DNA of 12,500 bases from Chrysomallon squamiferum (GCA_012295275.1 CM022668.1:12698022-12710521); one strand, 5' to 3'. Shown: positions 1 through 8,440, numbered from the stretch's first letter. Made by a program: numbers and translations. The notes: a model not told the origin generated them from the sequence alone.

Positions 1-180
1 ACCACTACTGCTACTATTACCGTTTGTACTATGACTACTCAACTATTACAATTACTACCATTACTATTATTACATCTACTATTACCATTATTCTTTTATT
101 AGTACAACTACTACCATTATTATTATTACTTCTATTATTACCATTATTCTTTTATTACCCGAACCATTATTTTCATTACT
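1..180. repeat. Impure ACT/ATT triplet array with a 56-bp internal duplication
   Basis: The stretch is built almost wholly of ACT, ATT and ACC triplets with scattered interruptions. A 21-bp word beginning ATTACCATTATTC occurs identically at 81-101 and 137-157, so the array contains a 56-bp duplication. The open frame across it translates to Ile/Thr/Leu low-complexity sequence and is not a gene. The array reaches the left edge and probably continues outside the window. Confidence 0.9.
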
Positions 181-536
181 ACACAACAAATAAGAAATTT
201 ATACATATATATAAATAAGATTAACTTTCTAGTAAAATGTATTTCATATAGATTTACATATTTGAATAAAAACGAGTCATTATGGAGTAATATATAATCA
301 TAGTTTATATTCATCTGCTACAAACTGGTAAATTTATATTTATAACTAGATATCTATATGAAAGAACAGTAACTAATTATTTATATTCATAAATATACAA
401 ATAATAATGAAAAATCGCAGAAAGAATGGAAAATAAACTCAATAACTGATGGTGAAAGCTGCGGTTTCTAGTAAATGCATTTCTCGTGTATGTACAGACA
501 TTAGAAAACAAAGATTTTTTTTTTTTTTGGTTTTAC
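181..536. other. AT-rich unique sequence, no feature seen
   Basis: About 350 bp of AT-rich, non-periodic DNA. No open frame with protein-like composition, no RNA gene signature and no clear inverted repeat were found. A poly-T run lies at 515-528, just upstream of the candidate coding stretch. Confidence 0.6.
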
Positions 537-539
537 TGA

Positions 540-698
540 CAAGAACAATGGAACAGTGTGGTGAAGAACAAGCTTTATTCAGTGAACCCAGACTTGGCAG
601 ATTTGGCAGTCTTCCCACAGAAGGTTAAGCAGAAGGTCAAGGACATTGTTTTGTGTCATTCTTGTTTGATTGATATTTTTTTTTTTTTTTTTTATTAT
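540..698 (+). other. Candidate coding-like stretch (possible exon or gene relic)
   Basis: From a TGA at 537-539 to a TGA at 699-701 one plus-strand frame is open for 53 codons. Its first two thirds have a balanced composition (it includes NPDLADLAVFPQK followed by KQKVKDIV), unlike the low-complexity frames elsewhere. It then runs into a poly-T tract at 676-693. Upstream lie a T-run (515-528), a CTGAC branch-like word (535-539) and AG dinucleotides at 542-543 and 555-556, resembling a 3' splice site. An AAG|GTTAAG donor-like word lies near 620-628. An alternative frame starts at ATG 548 and stops at TAA 626 (26 codons). I recognise no family. Composition is the only support, and it may be chance or a decayed fragment. 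Confidence 0.2.
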
Positions 699-701
699 TG
701 A

Positions 702-979
702 TTTTTTCAAAAAATGAGTTTTTTCAGTGTCCCTTTGATTGTTATTATTTTTTTTTTTGATTTTTATCCATTTAAAAAGATATCTTTTCCAAATACTTTG
801 TTGTGATGGAAGTATTCCAAATTTCAATGACAGTTTTTATTTAAAAGAATTGATATTTGACTTGAATTTTAATGTGTTTGTGTGTAATAAAAGTTTTTTA
901 ATTTTTTTATTTTATATCAGTTTACAATATAATGTGTCTGCTTTTTACGAAGATTTAATTTATTTCATTCTGTTACCAT
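702..979. other. AT-rich sequence, no gene seen
   Basis: T-rich DNA with short poly-T runs near 750-760 and 895-910. The frames crossing it are Phe/Leu/Lys-rich products of base composition. No periodicity and no RNA structure were recognised. Confidence 0.55.
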
Positions 980-1265
980 ATAGTAGCAGAAGTAGTAGTA
1001 GTAGGAATAATAGTAATAGTAGTTGTAGTATTAGTAGTAGTAGTAGGAACAATAGTAGTAGTAGTTGTAGTATTAACAGTAGAAGTTGTAGTTGAATAAT
1101 AGTAGTAGTGGTTGCAGTATTAGTTGTAAGCAAAATAGTAGAAGCAGGAATAATAGTAGTATTAGTTGTATTGGTAGTAATAATAATAATAATAATAATA
1201 CTATTATTATTATCATTATCATAATTATTACTAATATTAACAACAACAACAACATCAACAACAAA
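980..1265. repeat. Compound AGT / TAA / CAA triplet array
   Basis: The array opens with AGT triplets interrupted by TGT and AAC words (981-1177), changes to TAA and ATT triplets (1178-1232) and ends in CAA triplets (1240-1265). The phase is largely kept while the triplet changes, giving Ser/Asn/Ile low-complexity translations on both strands. No gene is present. Confidence 0.9.
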
Positions 1266-1368
1266 ATATTTACAAATAAACAAACATCCCATACTGCCCG
1301 ATCTGTTTAATTTGTCACTTAAGCTGATATCTGCAAAACGAAACACCTAAACGAACGACAAAAATCGG

Positions 1369-1610
1369 ACTCGAATTGGTCGTGTGTTACCGGAATCGCC
1401 CTAAACGAACCGCAAAGTGCCGTGATTTCTGCACCTACTTGGTGATAGATTCTGTCACAAACGAGATTTTCTCACAGGTAAATCCAATTATATTCTTCAG
1501 ACTTCTTGCATTACAGAGCTGGCTCGCGGGTCGTGAAGAGGAAATTACAGATGGAATTGTGGCGAAAAATAACGCAGAGTTGACAAGTTGATGTTTTCGT
1601 CAGACAAATA
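1369..1610 (+). mobile_element. Left arm of the large inverted repeat; open CpG-rich frame
   Basis: This segment recurs in inverted orientation at 2723-2963 with five substitutions (at 1390, 1400, 1423, 1534, 1577) and one single-base indel near 1373. That is about 98% identity, and it falls off sharply at both ends. It carries 14 CpG dinucleotides in a CpG-poor window. One frame is open from 1328 to the TGA at 1589-1591, with no ATG. The translation from 1376 is protein-like: it has two cysteines in KCRDFC, then LVIDSVTNEIFSQVNP, then LQSWLAGREEEITDG. An AATAAA word lies at 1607-1612, just past the stop. CAG|GTAAAT at 1475-1483 resembles a splice donor, and a pyrimidine-rich stretch ending in CAG at 1516 resembles an acceptor, but the 39 bp between them is in frame and very short for an intron. 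I infer a dispersed repeat or a duplicated gene fragment. The family is unknown. Confidence 0.6.
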
Positions 1611-2194
1611 AACTTAAAAGAAAGTCTCGTGTTTTTTATTTTATTTTTTATTATTTTTTTTATTTATTCTTCTGGTTTTTTTTTTTTTCTTTTTCCTTAT
1701 TCTTTCTTCTTCTTCTTTCTTTTATTTATTTTTTTTTTCTTGTATTTTTTTTTTTTTTTTTTATAAAATTTATTCAAAGTTTATTTTCAATTCATGGAAT
1801 TTTTTTTTCTGTGTTTATGATTAGTAAACATATTCAAATGATTAATACTGAAGAAGTAAAAAATAAAACTGACAATTTCTCTTGACAGTTTTCTTTCTTT
1901 TTTTTTTCCCTTCTTGTAATAGATAGAAAGATAGAAAAAAGATAAAAAGGAAGAGAGAAAGAAAACCAGAAGGAAACAAAGAATTATCAGAAGAAATTTA
2001 TTGGTTCAGTGATGTTAAACATAAAAAAATTTAAATTTTTCATTTTGTTGATTAAAAATAAAAGAATATAAAATATAAATGTAGGACTTGAGTAAATTTC
2101 ATTTTATTAAAATAAAATCTTGTTTCTTTTTTGTTTAACAATAAGATATTTTCAACAGCCATGCTTTCAGCTAGAAATAAAAAACTTAAAAACA
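1611..2194. other. T-rich then purine-rich spacer, no gene
   Basis: Inside the inverted-repeat spacer. 1628-1765 is dominated by T with TTC and TTA interruptions, including poly-T up to about 20 bases. 1921-1985 is purine-rich (GATAGAAAGATAG-type words). The rest is AT-rich without periodicity. No coding frame of normal composition was found on either strand. Confidence 0.6.
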
Positions 2195-2336
2195 TAACCT
2201 ACTCCTAACATAACCCAACCCCTAACCCCAACCCAACCCTTCCTCTAATCATACAGCCACAAACCACACCCAAATACTATCACTACCCATAACCTAGAAC
2301 CAGTCCTAGCTCTAATCCTAATCCTAACTCTAATCC
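2195..2336. repeat. Degenerate telomere-like CCTAA/CCCTAA repeat
   Basis: The plus strand is C and A rich and nearly free of G. It carries many CCTAAC, CCCTAAC, CCCAAC and TCCTAA words at 5-7 bp spacing, clearest at 2197-2245 and 2306-2336. The metazoan telomere repeat is TTAGGG, so its complement CCCTAA is the expected C-strand form. Here the units are heavily mutated and irregular. This could be a decayed interstitial telomeric sequence or an unrelated CTAA-type satellite. It sits directly against a TG array. Confidence 0.55.
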
Positions 2337-2504
2337 TGTATGTGTATGTGTGTATGTGTGTGTGTGTGTATGTGTGTGTGAATATGGGTGTGTGTTATAT
2401 GTGTTTGTGAATATGTGTGTGTATGTGTTGTATTTATGAATGAATGTGAGTATGTATGTGTTTGTGTGTCTGTGTGTCTCTGTGTATTTATGAATGAATG
2501 TGTG

Positions 2505-2553
<49 letters not shown>

Positions 2554-2700
2554 TTGTGTGTTATATTTATGAATGTATGTGTGTTTGTGGTGTGTGTGTA
2601 TGTGTGTGTGTATGTCTGTGTGTCTGTTTATGTACATATGTGTACATCTGTGTGTGTGTGTATGTGTATGAGAGTGCATGCATGACTGTACATGTGGATG
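2337..2700. repeat. TG/TA microsatellite with higher-order duplication
   Basis: TG-rich sequence with a perfect TA run at about 2509-2546. A 19-bp word, GTATTTATGAATGAATGTG, occurs at 2430-2448 and 2484-2502 (54-bp offset), and a mutated relative lies near 2562-2580. Part of the array was therefore duplicated as a block. Long frames through it read Cys/Val on one strand and His/Thr on the other, and they are not genes. Confidence 0.9.
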
Positions 2701-2722
2701 TTATTTTTTTTTTGCACATCAA

Positions 2723-2963
2723 TATTTGTCTGACGAAAACATCAACTTGTCAACTTTGCGTTATTTTTCGCCACAATTCCATCTGTAATTTCCTCTTCGC
2801 GACCCGCGAGCCAGCTCTGTAATGCAAGAAGTCTGAAGAATATAATTGGATTTACCTGTGAGAAAATCTCGTTTGTGACAGAATCTATCACCAAGTAGGT
2901 GCAGAAATCGCGGCACTTTGCGGTTCGTTTAGTGCGATTCCGATAACACACGACCAATTGAGT
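2723..2963 (-). mobile_element. Right arm of the large inverted repeat
   Basis: This is the reverse complement of 1369-1610 with five substitutions and a one-base gap. The same open frame is present on the minus strand (2957 down to 2742), with Pro to Thr and Glu to Lys as the only amino-acid changes. Three of the five substitutions are synonymous in this frame. Two sites read CGCG here and CGTG in the left arm, as expected from CpG deamination on the left. Read on the minus strand, the arm is followed within about 10 bases by a run of ten A (plus-strand T run 2704-2713), which could be a decayed retroposition tail. The outer boundary lies at about AATTGAGTT (2956-2964). No clear target-site duplication was seen. 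Confidence 0.6.
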
Positions 2964-3054
2964 TAATCATCCTGAGCTTTGGTTTGAAAATGTCGGTTTA
3001 AGTAACAGTCTGAAACTATCAGCCCAATTTGGCATGTTTATTTATTAATATTAG

Positions 3055-3073
3055 GTTGTTGCTGTCGTTGTCG

Positions 3074-3108
<35 letters not shown>

Positions 3109-3126
3109 ATTATTATTATCATTATT

Positions 3127-3173
<47 letters not shown>

Positions 3174-3268
3174 TATTATTACTATTATTATTATTATCAT
3201 TATCATTATTTTTATTATTATCATTATTATTATTATTATTATTATTATCATTATTATTATTACTATTA

Positions 3269-3299
<31 letters not shown>

Positions 3300-3376
3300 T
3301 TTTATTATTATCATTATCATTATTATTATATTATTATCATCATGATCATTATTATTATTATTATTACTGTTGTTGT
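3055..3376. repeat. GTT then ATT/ATC triplet array
   Basis: GTT triplets at 3055-3107 pass abruptly into ATT triplets with regularly placed ATC variants to 3376. The ATC pattern recurs as a block: the segment starting ACTATT at 3181 and again at 3262, with the TATTTTTATTATTATC word near 3206 and 3296, shows an 81-90 bp duplication. Open frames here are poly-Leu or poly-Ile artefacts. Confidence 0.95.
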
Positions 3377-3387
3377 TTTGTGTTCAT

Positions 3388-3488
3388 CTATATATTTGTA
3401 TATGTATCAGCAGTTTGTGAGTATGTATATCTATGTGCATATGTATGTACATATATACACATTCCTATATATATATATATATATATGT
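3388..3488. repeat. TA/TG/CA microsatellite
   Basis: Mixed TATG, TACA and TATA words end in a TA run at about 3467-3486. This is the decayed margin of a dinucleotide array. Confidence 0.8.
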
Positions 3489-3949
3489 TATCATAAAAGT
3501 ACATACAATATTATTTGAAAACTAAAAAAATGGAAACCAGCCTTATTCACTTTCCACAAAACATTCATTGTGCCAGTTACTCACATTTGGGAGCAGATTG
3601 GATTAATTGTTAGAGAAAAAAAAAAAAAAAAATACCAAGATATTTCCTAATCTGGAACAGACTCCCAATTTCCATGTCATTCTCAATCAGTTACCATAGT
3701 TACCATAAAAAAAAAAAAAAGATTAAAACAGCCCCCCAACCCCCCACACAACCACACACACACATGATAAAATAAGGAGAATTATTAAATCTTGCAGGAA
3801 TAGGAATGATTTATTCCTGTTTAATTGCCAAACATGTCAGCTTCCATATTCCTTCTTGACAATTAGAAAAATGTCTCCTCCCATCCCCCTTTTTCTTTTG
3901 TCCAGAATAAAGACACATGTTTTAGAAAGCTGCTGCAGATACAGGTTTT
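3489..3949. other. Mostly unique sequence with A-runs, no gene
   Basis: Non-repetitive DNA with poly-A runs at about 3616-3632 and 3707-3720 and a short C/CA-rich patch at 3731-3763. GTTACCATA is directly repeated near 3690-3707. A short hairpin (AGGAAT, loop, ATTCCT) lies near 3801-3818. No coding frame, splice pattern or RNA gene was recognised. Confidence 0.55.
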
Positions 3950-4160
3950 AAAAAAAAGGTTCAAATAATTGAAAGTGACTCAAAAACACAATCTGTTTCC
4001 CTAGGGGAAAATGGCTGCCATTAAGACTGATGACGGTTACTCGGCAAAAATGAAGCTGTGAGATTTCGGGGTCGTCATGGGAACGACCTGGCTCCACCCA
4101 GACTTTCTGCTCATCATGCAATACGATAATTAGCAACAGTAGAAGTTGCAGCAGCAAAAA
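3950..4160 (+). other. Unique CpG-bearing island with a short strong-context ORF
   Basis: This is the least AT-rich non-repetitive stretch of the window, with several CpGs between 4030 and 4130. A plus-strand ATG at 4011 has A at -3 and G at +4, a strong Kozak context. It opens a 16-codon ORF ending at TGA 4059-4061 (MAAIKTDDGYSAKMKL). The initiator word AAAATGGCTGCC resembles the YY1 consensus AANATGGCSGCC with one mismatch. The minus strand is also open across the island, but that frame begins in a CAG/CAA-like triplet tract and has no recognised domain. The island could be a promoter or first exon, an old repeat, or chance. Confidence 0.25.
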
Positions 4161-4439
4161 ATAAAATAAACAAAAACAAATACGACTGTGGTTATTGTTT
4201 TGTTATTATTTCAATCATCGGTGACGGTTTCCATGTTAACATTCAGCATGTTTTTTCTGACAAATCTCTAATGTCTGTGGAAAATTTGTTTTGAATTATT
4301 ACTGAGTTTTTAAGGTAATTCTACATGCAAAAAAATCTCTATTTGCATTTAAAACAATATCATCATTCCCCTATAATTACTTACACTGTTATTATCACTA
4401 TTTCGTGATTATTTTTATTATTACTGTTAATGTTTTTTG
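4161..4439. other. AT-rich unique sequence, no feature seen
   Basis: Non-periodic AT-rich DNA between the island and the next triplet array. No frame of normal composition and no clear structure were found. Confidence 0.5.
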
Positions 4440-4632
4440 TGTTACTACTGCTACTGCTGCTGCTACTACTGCTGCTACTACTACTGCTGCTACTACTATT
4501 GCTACTGCTGCTACTACTACTGCTACTACTACTTACTACTATTACTACTGCTGCTACTATTATTACTACTTCTATTCCTTCTACTATTACTACTACTACT
4601 TCTACTATTACTACTACTACTACTACTATTAT

Positions 4633-4667
<35 letters not shown>

Positions 4668-4925
4668 TTACTGCTATTACTACTATTAATACCAGTAGAA
4701 ATACTGTTACTACTATATTATACTTCTACTGCTATGACAACAATATTACAGCTGCAAGTACTACTACAGTTACTATTACTACTGCTGCTATGACAACAAT
4801 ATTATAGCTGCAACAACTACTACAACTACTACTGCTATCAGTACCACTACTACGGTTCTGTTACTACTACTACTACTACAACCCCTACTGCAATACCAAG
4901 TACAACTGCTACTGTTACTATAGCT
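4440..4925. repeat. CTA/CTG triplet array with a 56-bp duplication
   Basis: CTA triplets with CTG variants concentrated at 4446-4530, then nearly pure CTA and ATT triplets, then a decayed tail. A word beginning GCTATGACAACAATATTA, followed by AGCTGCAA one base later, occurs at 4731-4756 and 4787-4812, an offset of 56 bp. All three plus-strand frames are open for long distances as poly-Leu, Tyr/Cys or Thr, which is diagnostic of triplet repetition and not of coding. Confidence 0.95.
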
Positions 4926-5027
4926 ACTAGTAATAATTTACAACTAATAATTTTCACACTACAACTCTAATAGAACTTAATATCTCTGTTACTAATATTA
5001 CTGTTCTGTTCCTAATATTAACATTAC

Positions 5028-5405
5028 CATCGTTGTTGTTGTTGTTGTTACTGTCATTATTGTTCTCGTTGTTTATTACTAACTAATGTTTTGTTATTTT
5101 TATTACTATTACTACTATTGTACGTTGCTGTTTTAATTATCATTGTTATTACTATTACGTTTATTGTTCTTGTTTTTATTATTATGATTGTTATTGTTGT
5201 TGTTGTTGCTACTATTTTACTATTGATATTATTTTTATTATTGCTGGTGTTGTTGTTGCTGTTATTATTATTATTGCTATTGTTGTTGTTACTTTAATAG
5301 TTGTTTTTATTTACTATTATTATTATTGTTGTTGTTTTTATATTATTGTTGTTGTTGTTGTTGTTGCTGTTGTTGCTGCTGTTGTTGTTGTTCCTGTTAT
5401 TGTAA
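5028..5405. repeat. GTT/ATT triplet array
   Basis: Interrupted GTT and ATT triplets with GCT variants, densest at 5183-5290 and 5320-5395. The break from CTA-type to GTT-type triplets at about 4925-5028 is a short decayed AT-rich zone. The Leu/Ile/Val open frame here is an artefact. Confidence 0.9.
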
Positions 5406-5955
5406 CTGATTTTGTATAATTAGTACCCTTATTGACATTTTCAGTTCAGTTCTATTTTTCTTCTTCTTTTTTTTTTCTTTTTTTACTTCTAAAGAAAAAA
5501 TTAAAAAAAAAAATGTAATTTTAATCTAGTTATTAGAAATTTCATAGAAAACAAATTCATCTCAAATGTAATTTTATTCTTCTTTTTCTTTAATTTTTTC
5601 TTTATTTTTTTTTTTATTTTTTTTTATTTTTTTATCAAAAGGTCAATGACTTAATACATTTTCTTTACAGACTACAGATTAAGAAAATATAAATCTGGGA
5701 TTTTTATTTTATTTTTTCTGTTTTTTATATATATTTGTTTTATATTTTTATTTTTTTCTCTTAAACAAACCCCAAAAAGTAAAGAAGGAGAAAAAAAGGT
5801 TGGTTCACACATTGCATAATTATACGGATATTCTGATTCTTCAAATAAACCAAGAATTTATATTTTTATTTTGTATTAAAGAGTCCAGTTTGAGTTTTAT
5901 TATTAACAAAAATCATGTTTGAAAAACAACAAAATAAAGATTTTACCATTAAAAG
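5406..5955. other. T-rich sequence with a 15-bp inverted repeat, no gene
   Basis: Poly-T tracts and TTTA words dominate. AAAGAAAAAATTAAA at 5491-5505 has an exact inverted copy at 5589-5603, and AAATGTAATTTTA occurs directly repeated near 5512 and 5564. Given the base composition both may be chance. No coding signal was found. Confidence 0.55.
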
Positions 5956-5959
5956 AATA

Positions 5960-6165
5960 TACATACACACATACACACATACATACATACATATATTTAC
6001 ACACACACACCTACATATACATATACGTACATACAGACACACATACAGACATATATACATACATACCTTTCATTTACACAGATATACATACATATGTACA
6101 TATATTTACACACACAAACACACACCTACACAAACACACACACACACAGTCACACACATATACAG
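5960..6165. repeat. CA/TA (ACAT) microsatellite
   Basis: ACAC, ACAT and ATAC words throughout, with pure CA runs at about 6000-6010 and 6137-6148. Frames read His/Thr/Tyr and are not genes. Confidence 0.9.
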
Positions 6166-6747
6166 GAATTTACCACTATTATTAACAAGTAAACATTTTG
6201 GTATATTTGTAGCTGGTACCAAATTTAAACAGGAACTGTAACTCAGTAATAAAACAAATGAAACATTTTATACATTTTCCACTTTAACTGTCACAATCTA
6301 CCACATGACATTTCATCAGTGAGTTCAGTGCATAAATGTCAGATATAATAATTATTATTGCTACTACAATGATACTTCTTTAATCATTTTAATGGAAAAG
6401 AAATTGTATATTAAACAACAATAAAAAATATCAGTTACATAGAACATCATTTTACATGAAACAAAATAACAGTTTCTGTATTTTTTTTATTTTTTTAACT
6501 TTTTATTTTTTTTATTAAATTTTATTTATTATTCTTTTTGTATTTTTGTATTTATTATTTAATTATTATTATTTTTTTTTTTTTTTTTTTTAAAGTGGTT
6601 ATTATTAATTTTTTGTATTGCATAAAATCTGGATATTGTATTTCGTAAATGGATTAGATGTTTTATATTAATTGTCATAAGAGCAATGAACAACATAACT
6701 TGACTTTTTTAACCAGGAAATTAATTTTACTTTATATTAAAAAGAAA

Positions 6748-6748
<1 letters not shown>
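6166..6748. other. AT-rich sequence, no gene
   Basis: Unique AT-rich DNA at 6180-6470, then T-rich DNA with a poly-T run of about 20 bases ending near 6591. No recognisable coding frame, RNA gene or higher-order repeat. Confidence 0.55.

Positions 6749-6834
<86 letters not shown>
6749..6834. repeat. Perfect (TA)n(GA)n compound microsatellite
   Basis: An uninterrupted TA run (6749-6772) passes directly into an uninterrupted GA run (6773-6834, 31 copies). The lack of interruptions suggests a young, length-variable locus. A pyrimidine-rich tract follows 20 bp later on the same strand and could pair with the GA run. Confidence 0.97.
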
Positions 6835-6837
<3 letters not shown>

Positions 6838-6854
6838 AGAAACAAAGAAAAAAT

Positions 6855-6995
6855 TTTTTTTCTTTCTCTTTCTCTCCTTCATTCTTTTCCCATTCTGTTT
6901 CTCATTTTCTCTTATCTCCCTCCCTCCTTCTCTCTATCTGTCTTTCTTCCTTTCTGCCTCTCATTCTTCATTTCTACCATTAGCTGTCTTTTTTT
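6855..6995. repeat. Pyrimidine-rich TC tract
   Basis: The plus strand is mostly T and C (TTTC, TCTC, CTCC words) with only scattered A and G. With the preceding GA tract it forms an imperfect purine/pyrimidine inverted pair. Confidence 0.75.
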
Positions 6996-7315
6996 TTTCT
7001 CTTAATGCAGCCATTTTTGTTTCAAACAAACAAATGTCAAAACACAAAGAAAAATAAAAAAAAAATCCACTGAAGTCACAACAGCCTGATTTAGTAAGTT
7101 GACTTGCGTCTGTCTGTCTTTAATAATTGATTATTTCTTGCTAAAAAAACACAGTTTAAAAACAATTTGCTATTGTTCAGCAGAAAACAATAGAATTTTT
7201 GAACAAAACAAATTTATTAGTGATGCCGCATCTAAAATTAATATTCTCGTTTTAATTGTTAGAAGAAAAACATTGATTTAGGCAGAACAATTTTTTTTTT
7301 TTTTTTTAAACTGCT
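6996..7315. other. AT-rich unique sequence, no supported gene
   Basis: Contains poly-A at 7056-7064 and poly-T at about 7291-7307. A plus-strand frame at 7099-7281 begins at TTG and has moderately mixed composition in its second half, but it has no family match I can recognise and no ATG, so no gene is called. Confidence 0.5.
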
Positions 7316-7800
7316 GTGTGTTTATCTCTTCCTTCTTTCTCTCTTTCTACCTCTCTGACTTTTTCTTTCTTTCTCTCTCTCTTTCCCTCTCTCTCTCTCT
7401 CTTTCCCTCACTCTCTCTTTGTTTCTCACCCTCTCTATCTGTCTCTCACTCTCTCTCTGTCTTTCTCTGTCTGTCTGTCTGTCTCTCTCATTCTCTCTGT
7501 CTGTATGTCTGTTTATATCTGTCTGTTTATATCTCTCTGTCTGTTTGTCTGTCTCTGTGGCTGTTTGTCTCTCTGTCTGTCTCTCTCTCTGTCTGTTTGT
7601 CTCTCTCTGTCTGTTTGTCTCTCTTTCTCTGTCTGTCCGTTTCTCTCTCTCTCTCTTTCTCTGATTGTGTCTGTCTGTTTGTCTCTCTCTCTCCTTTTTA
7701 TATTTTTTATTACAATTTTTATTAAATTTCTTTCTTTCTTTTTCCTCTCTCACTTTCTTTCTTTCTTTGAACTTTCTCTCTCTCATTCTCTCGCTCCATA
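7316..7800. repeat. Long CT/CTGT pyrimidine array with strand asymmetry
   Basis: About 480 bp in which the plus strand is nearly all T and C, with G entering mainly as GTCT and GTTT words between 7440 and 7680. Pure CT runs occur at 7374-7402. Larger blocks such as CTGTCTGTTTGTCTCTCT recur between 7540 and 7625, so block duplication as well as slippage has acted. All overlapping frames (Ser/Leu/Cys on plus, Arg/Glu/Lys on minus) are artefacts. Confidence 0.95.
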
Positions 7801-8335
7801 TTAGCATGTGATAAACTCTCTATTGTCAATAATTAATCCATTCTTGTTAAAAATGTCATCTCAACAACTCAAGCTTACTTCCACACACAAAACAAAAGAA
7901 ATATCAAACAAAAGAAATTTATTGAAACCCATGGTACATTAAATTTTTAGTAAAACAAATGCAACAGAATTTTAAAACAAAAATGGATCTATTGCTGCAG
8001 TTTTCAATCACATATTCTATACCTAACAGAACAATATACAAAATTTTTTTCAATAGATAACTTTTTTTATATAAAAATAAAAGATTTAGAAATTTCAGTT
8101 CATGTTCAATAGAAATTATTGACATATGTTTAGAAAATGTTTAAAATTTTGATGAATAGAAATTATAAAGAGGTTAATTTGTGTGGAAATGTTATTTTTT
8201 AAATGACATGAAAATAAACTTGAATTAAAAATATAAATATTTTTTTATCATTATGTTGGAGGAAATGAATTTTTTTGTTGTTTTGAGTTTAACAGCAATA
8301 GAAAATTATGTATTAAAACATTATCATAAAAATAT
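7801..8335. other. AT-rich sequence, no gene
   Basis: AT-rich and largely unique. ACAAAAGAAAT is directly repeated around 7891-7917. The minus-strand frame at 7919-8125 is Leu/Ile/Lys/Tyr-rich, as base composition predicts, with no recognisable motif. Confidence 0.55.
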
Positions 8336-8440
8336 AATAATAATAATAATAACAACAACAACAACAATAATAATATAATAATGATAGTAACAATAATAAT
8401 AATAGTAATAATAATCAGAACAGTAATAACAAAAATAATA
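8336..8440. repeat. TAA/CAA triplet array
   Basis: AATAAT triplets with an embedded run of CAA triplets (8351-8366) and later AGT and ATC variants. The minus-strand poly-Leu/Ile frame is an artefact. Confidence 0.9.

Noticed and set aside
1369-1400. tRNA-type B-box (GGTTCGAATCC-like) at ACTCGAATTGG, suggesting a tRNA-derived SINE
   Set aside because: Match is weak, the key G is absent in the other arm, and no A-box lies at the proper distance.
2388-2822. 144-codon Cys/Val frame
   Set aside because: It reads a TG/TA array and then enters the inverted-repeat arm on the antisense strand.
3948-4157. 69-codon minus-strand frame over the CpG island
   Set aside because: Starts at TTG in a triplet tract, has no recognised domain, and competes with a short plus-strand ORF; kept only as part of the island description.
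4405-4807. Three overlapping long plus-strand frames
   Set aside because: All three frames are open because the DNA is a CTA/CTG triplet array; products are poly-Leu, Tyr/Cys and Thr.
5491-5603. 15-bp inverted repeat as a terminator or hairpin
   Set aside because: Made only of A/T-rich homopolymer-like words in T-rich DNA; expected by chance.
7099-7281. 60-codon plus frame with mixed composition
   Set aside because: No ATG at its start, AT-driven composition, no family recognised and no splice or promoter support.
7316-7807. 162-codon Ser/Leu frame and 161-codon Arg/Glu minus frame resembling an SR-type protein
   Set aside because: Both are readings of a CT/CTGT pyrimidine array; charged repeats follow from the nucleotide repeat.
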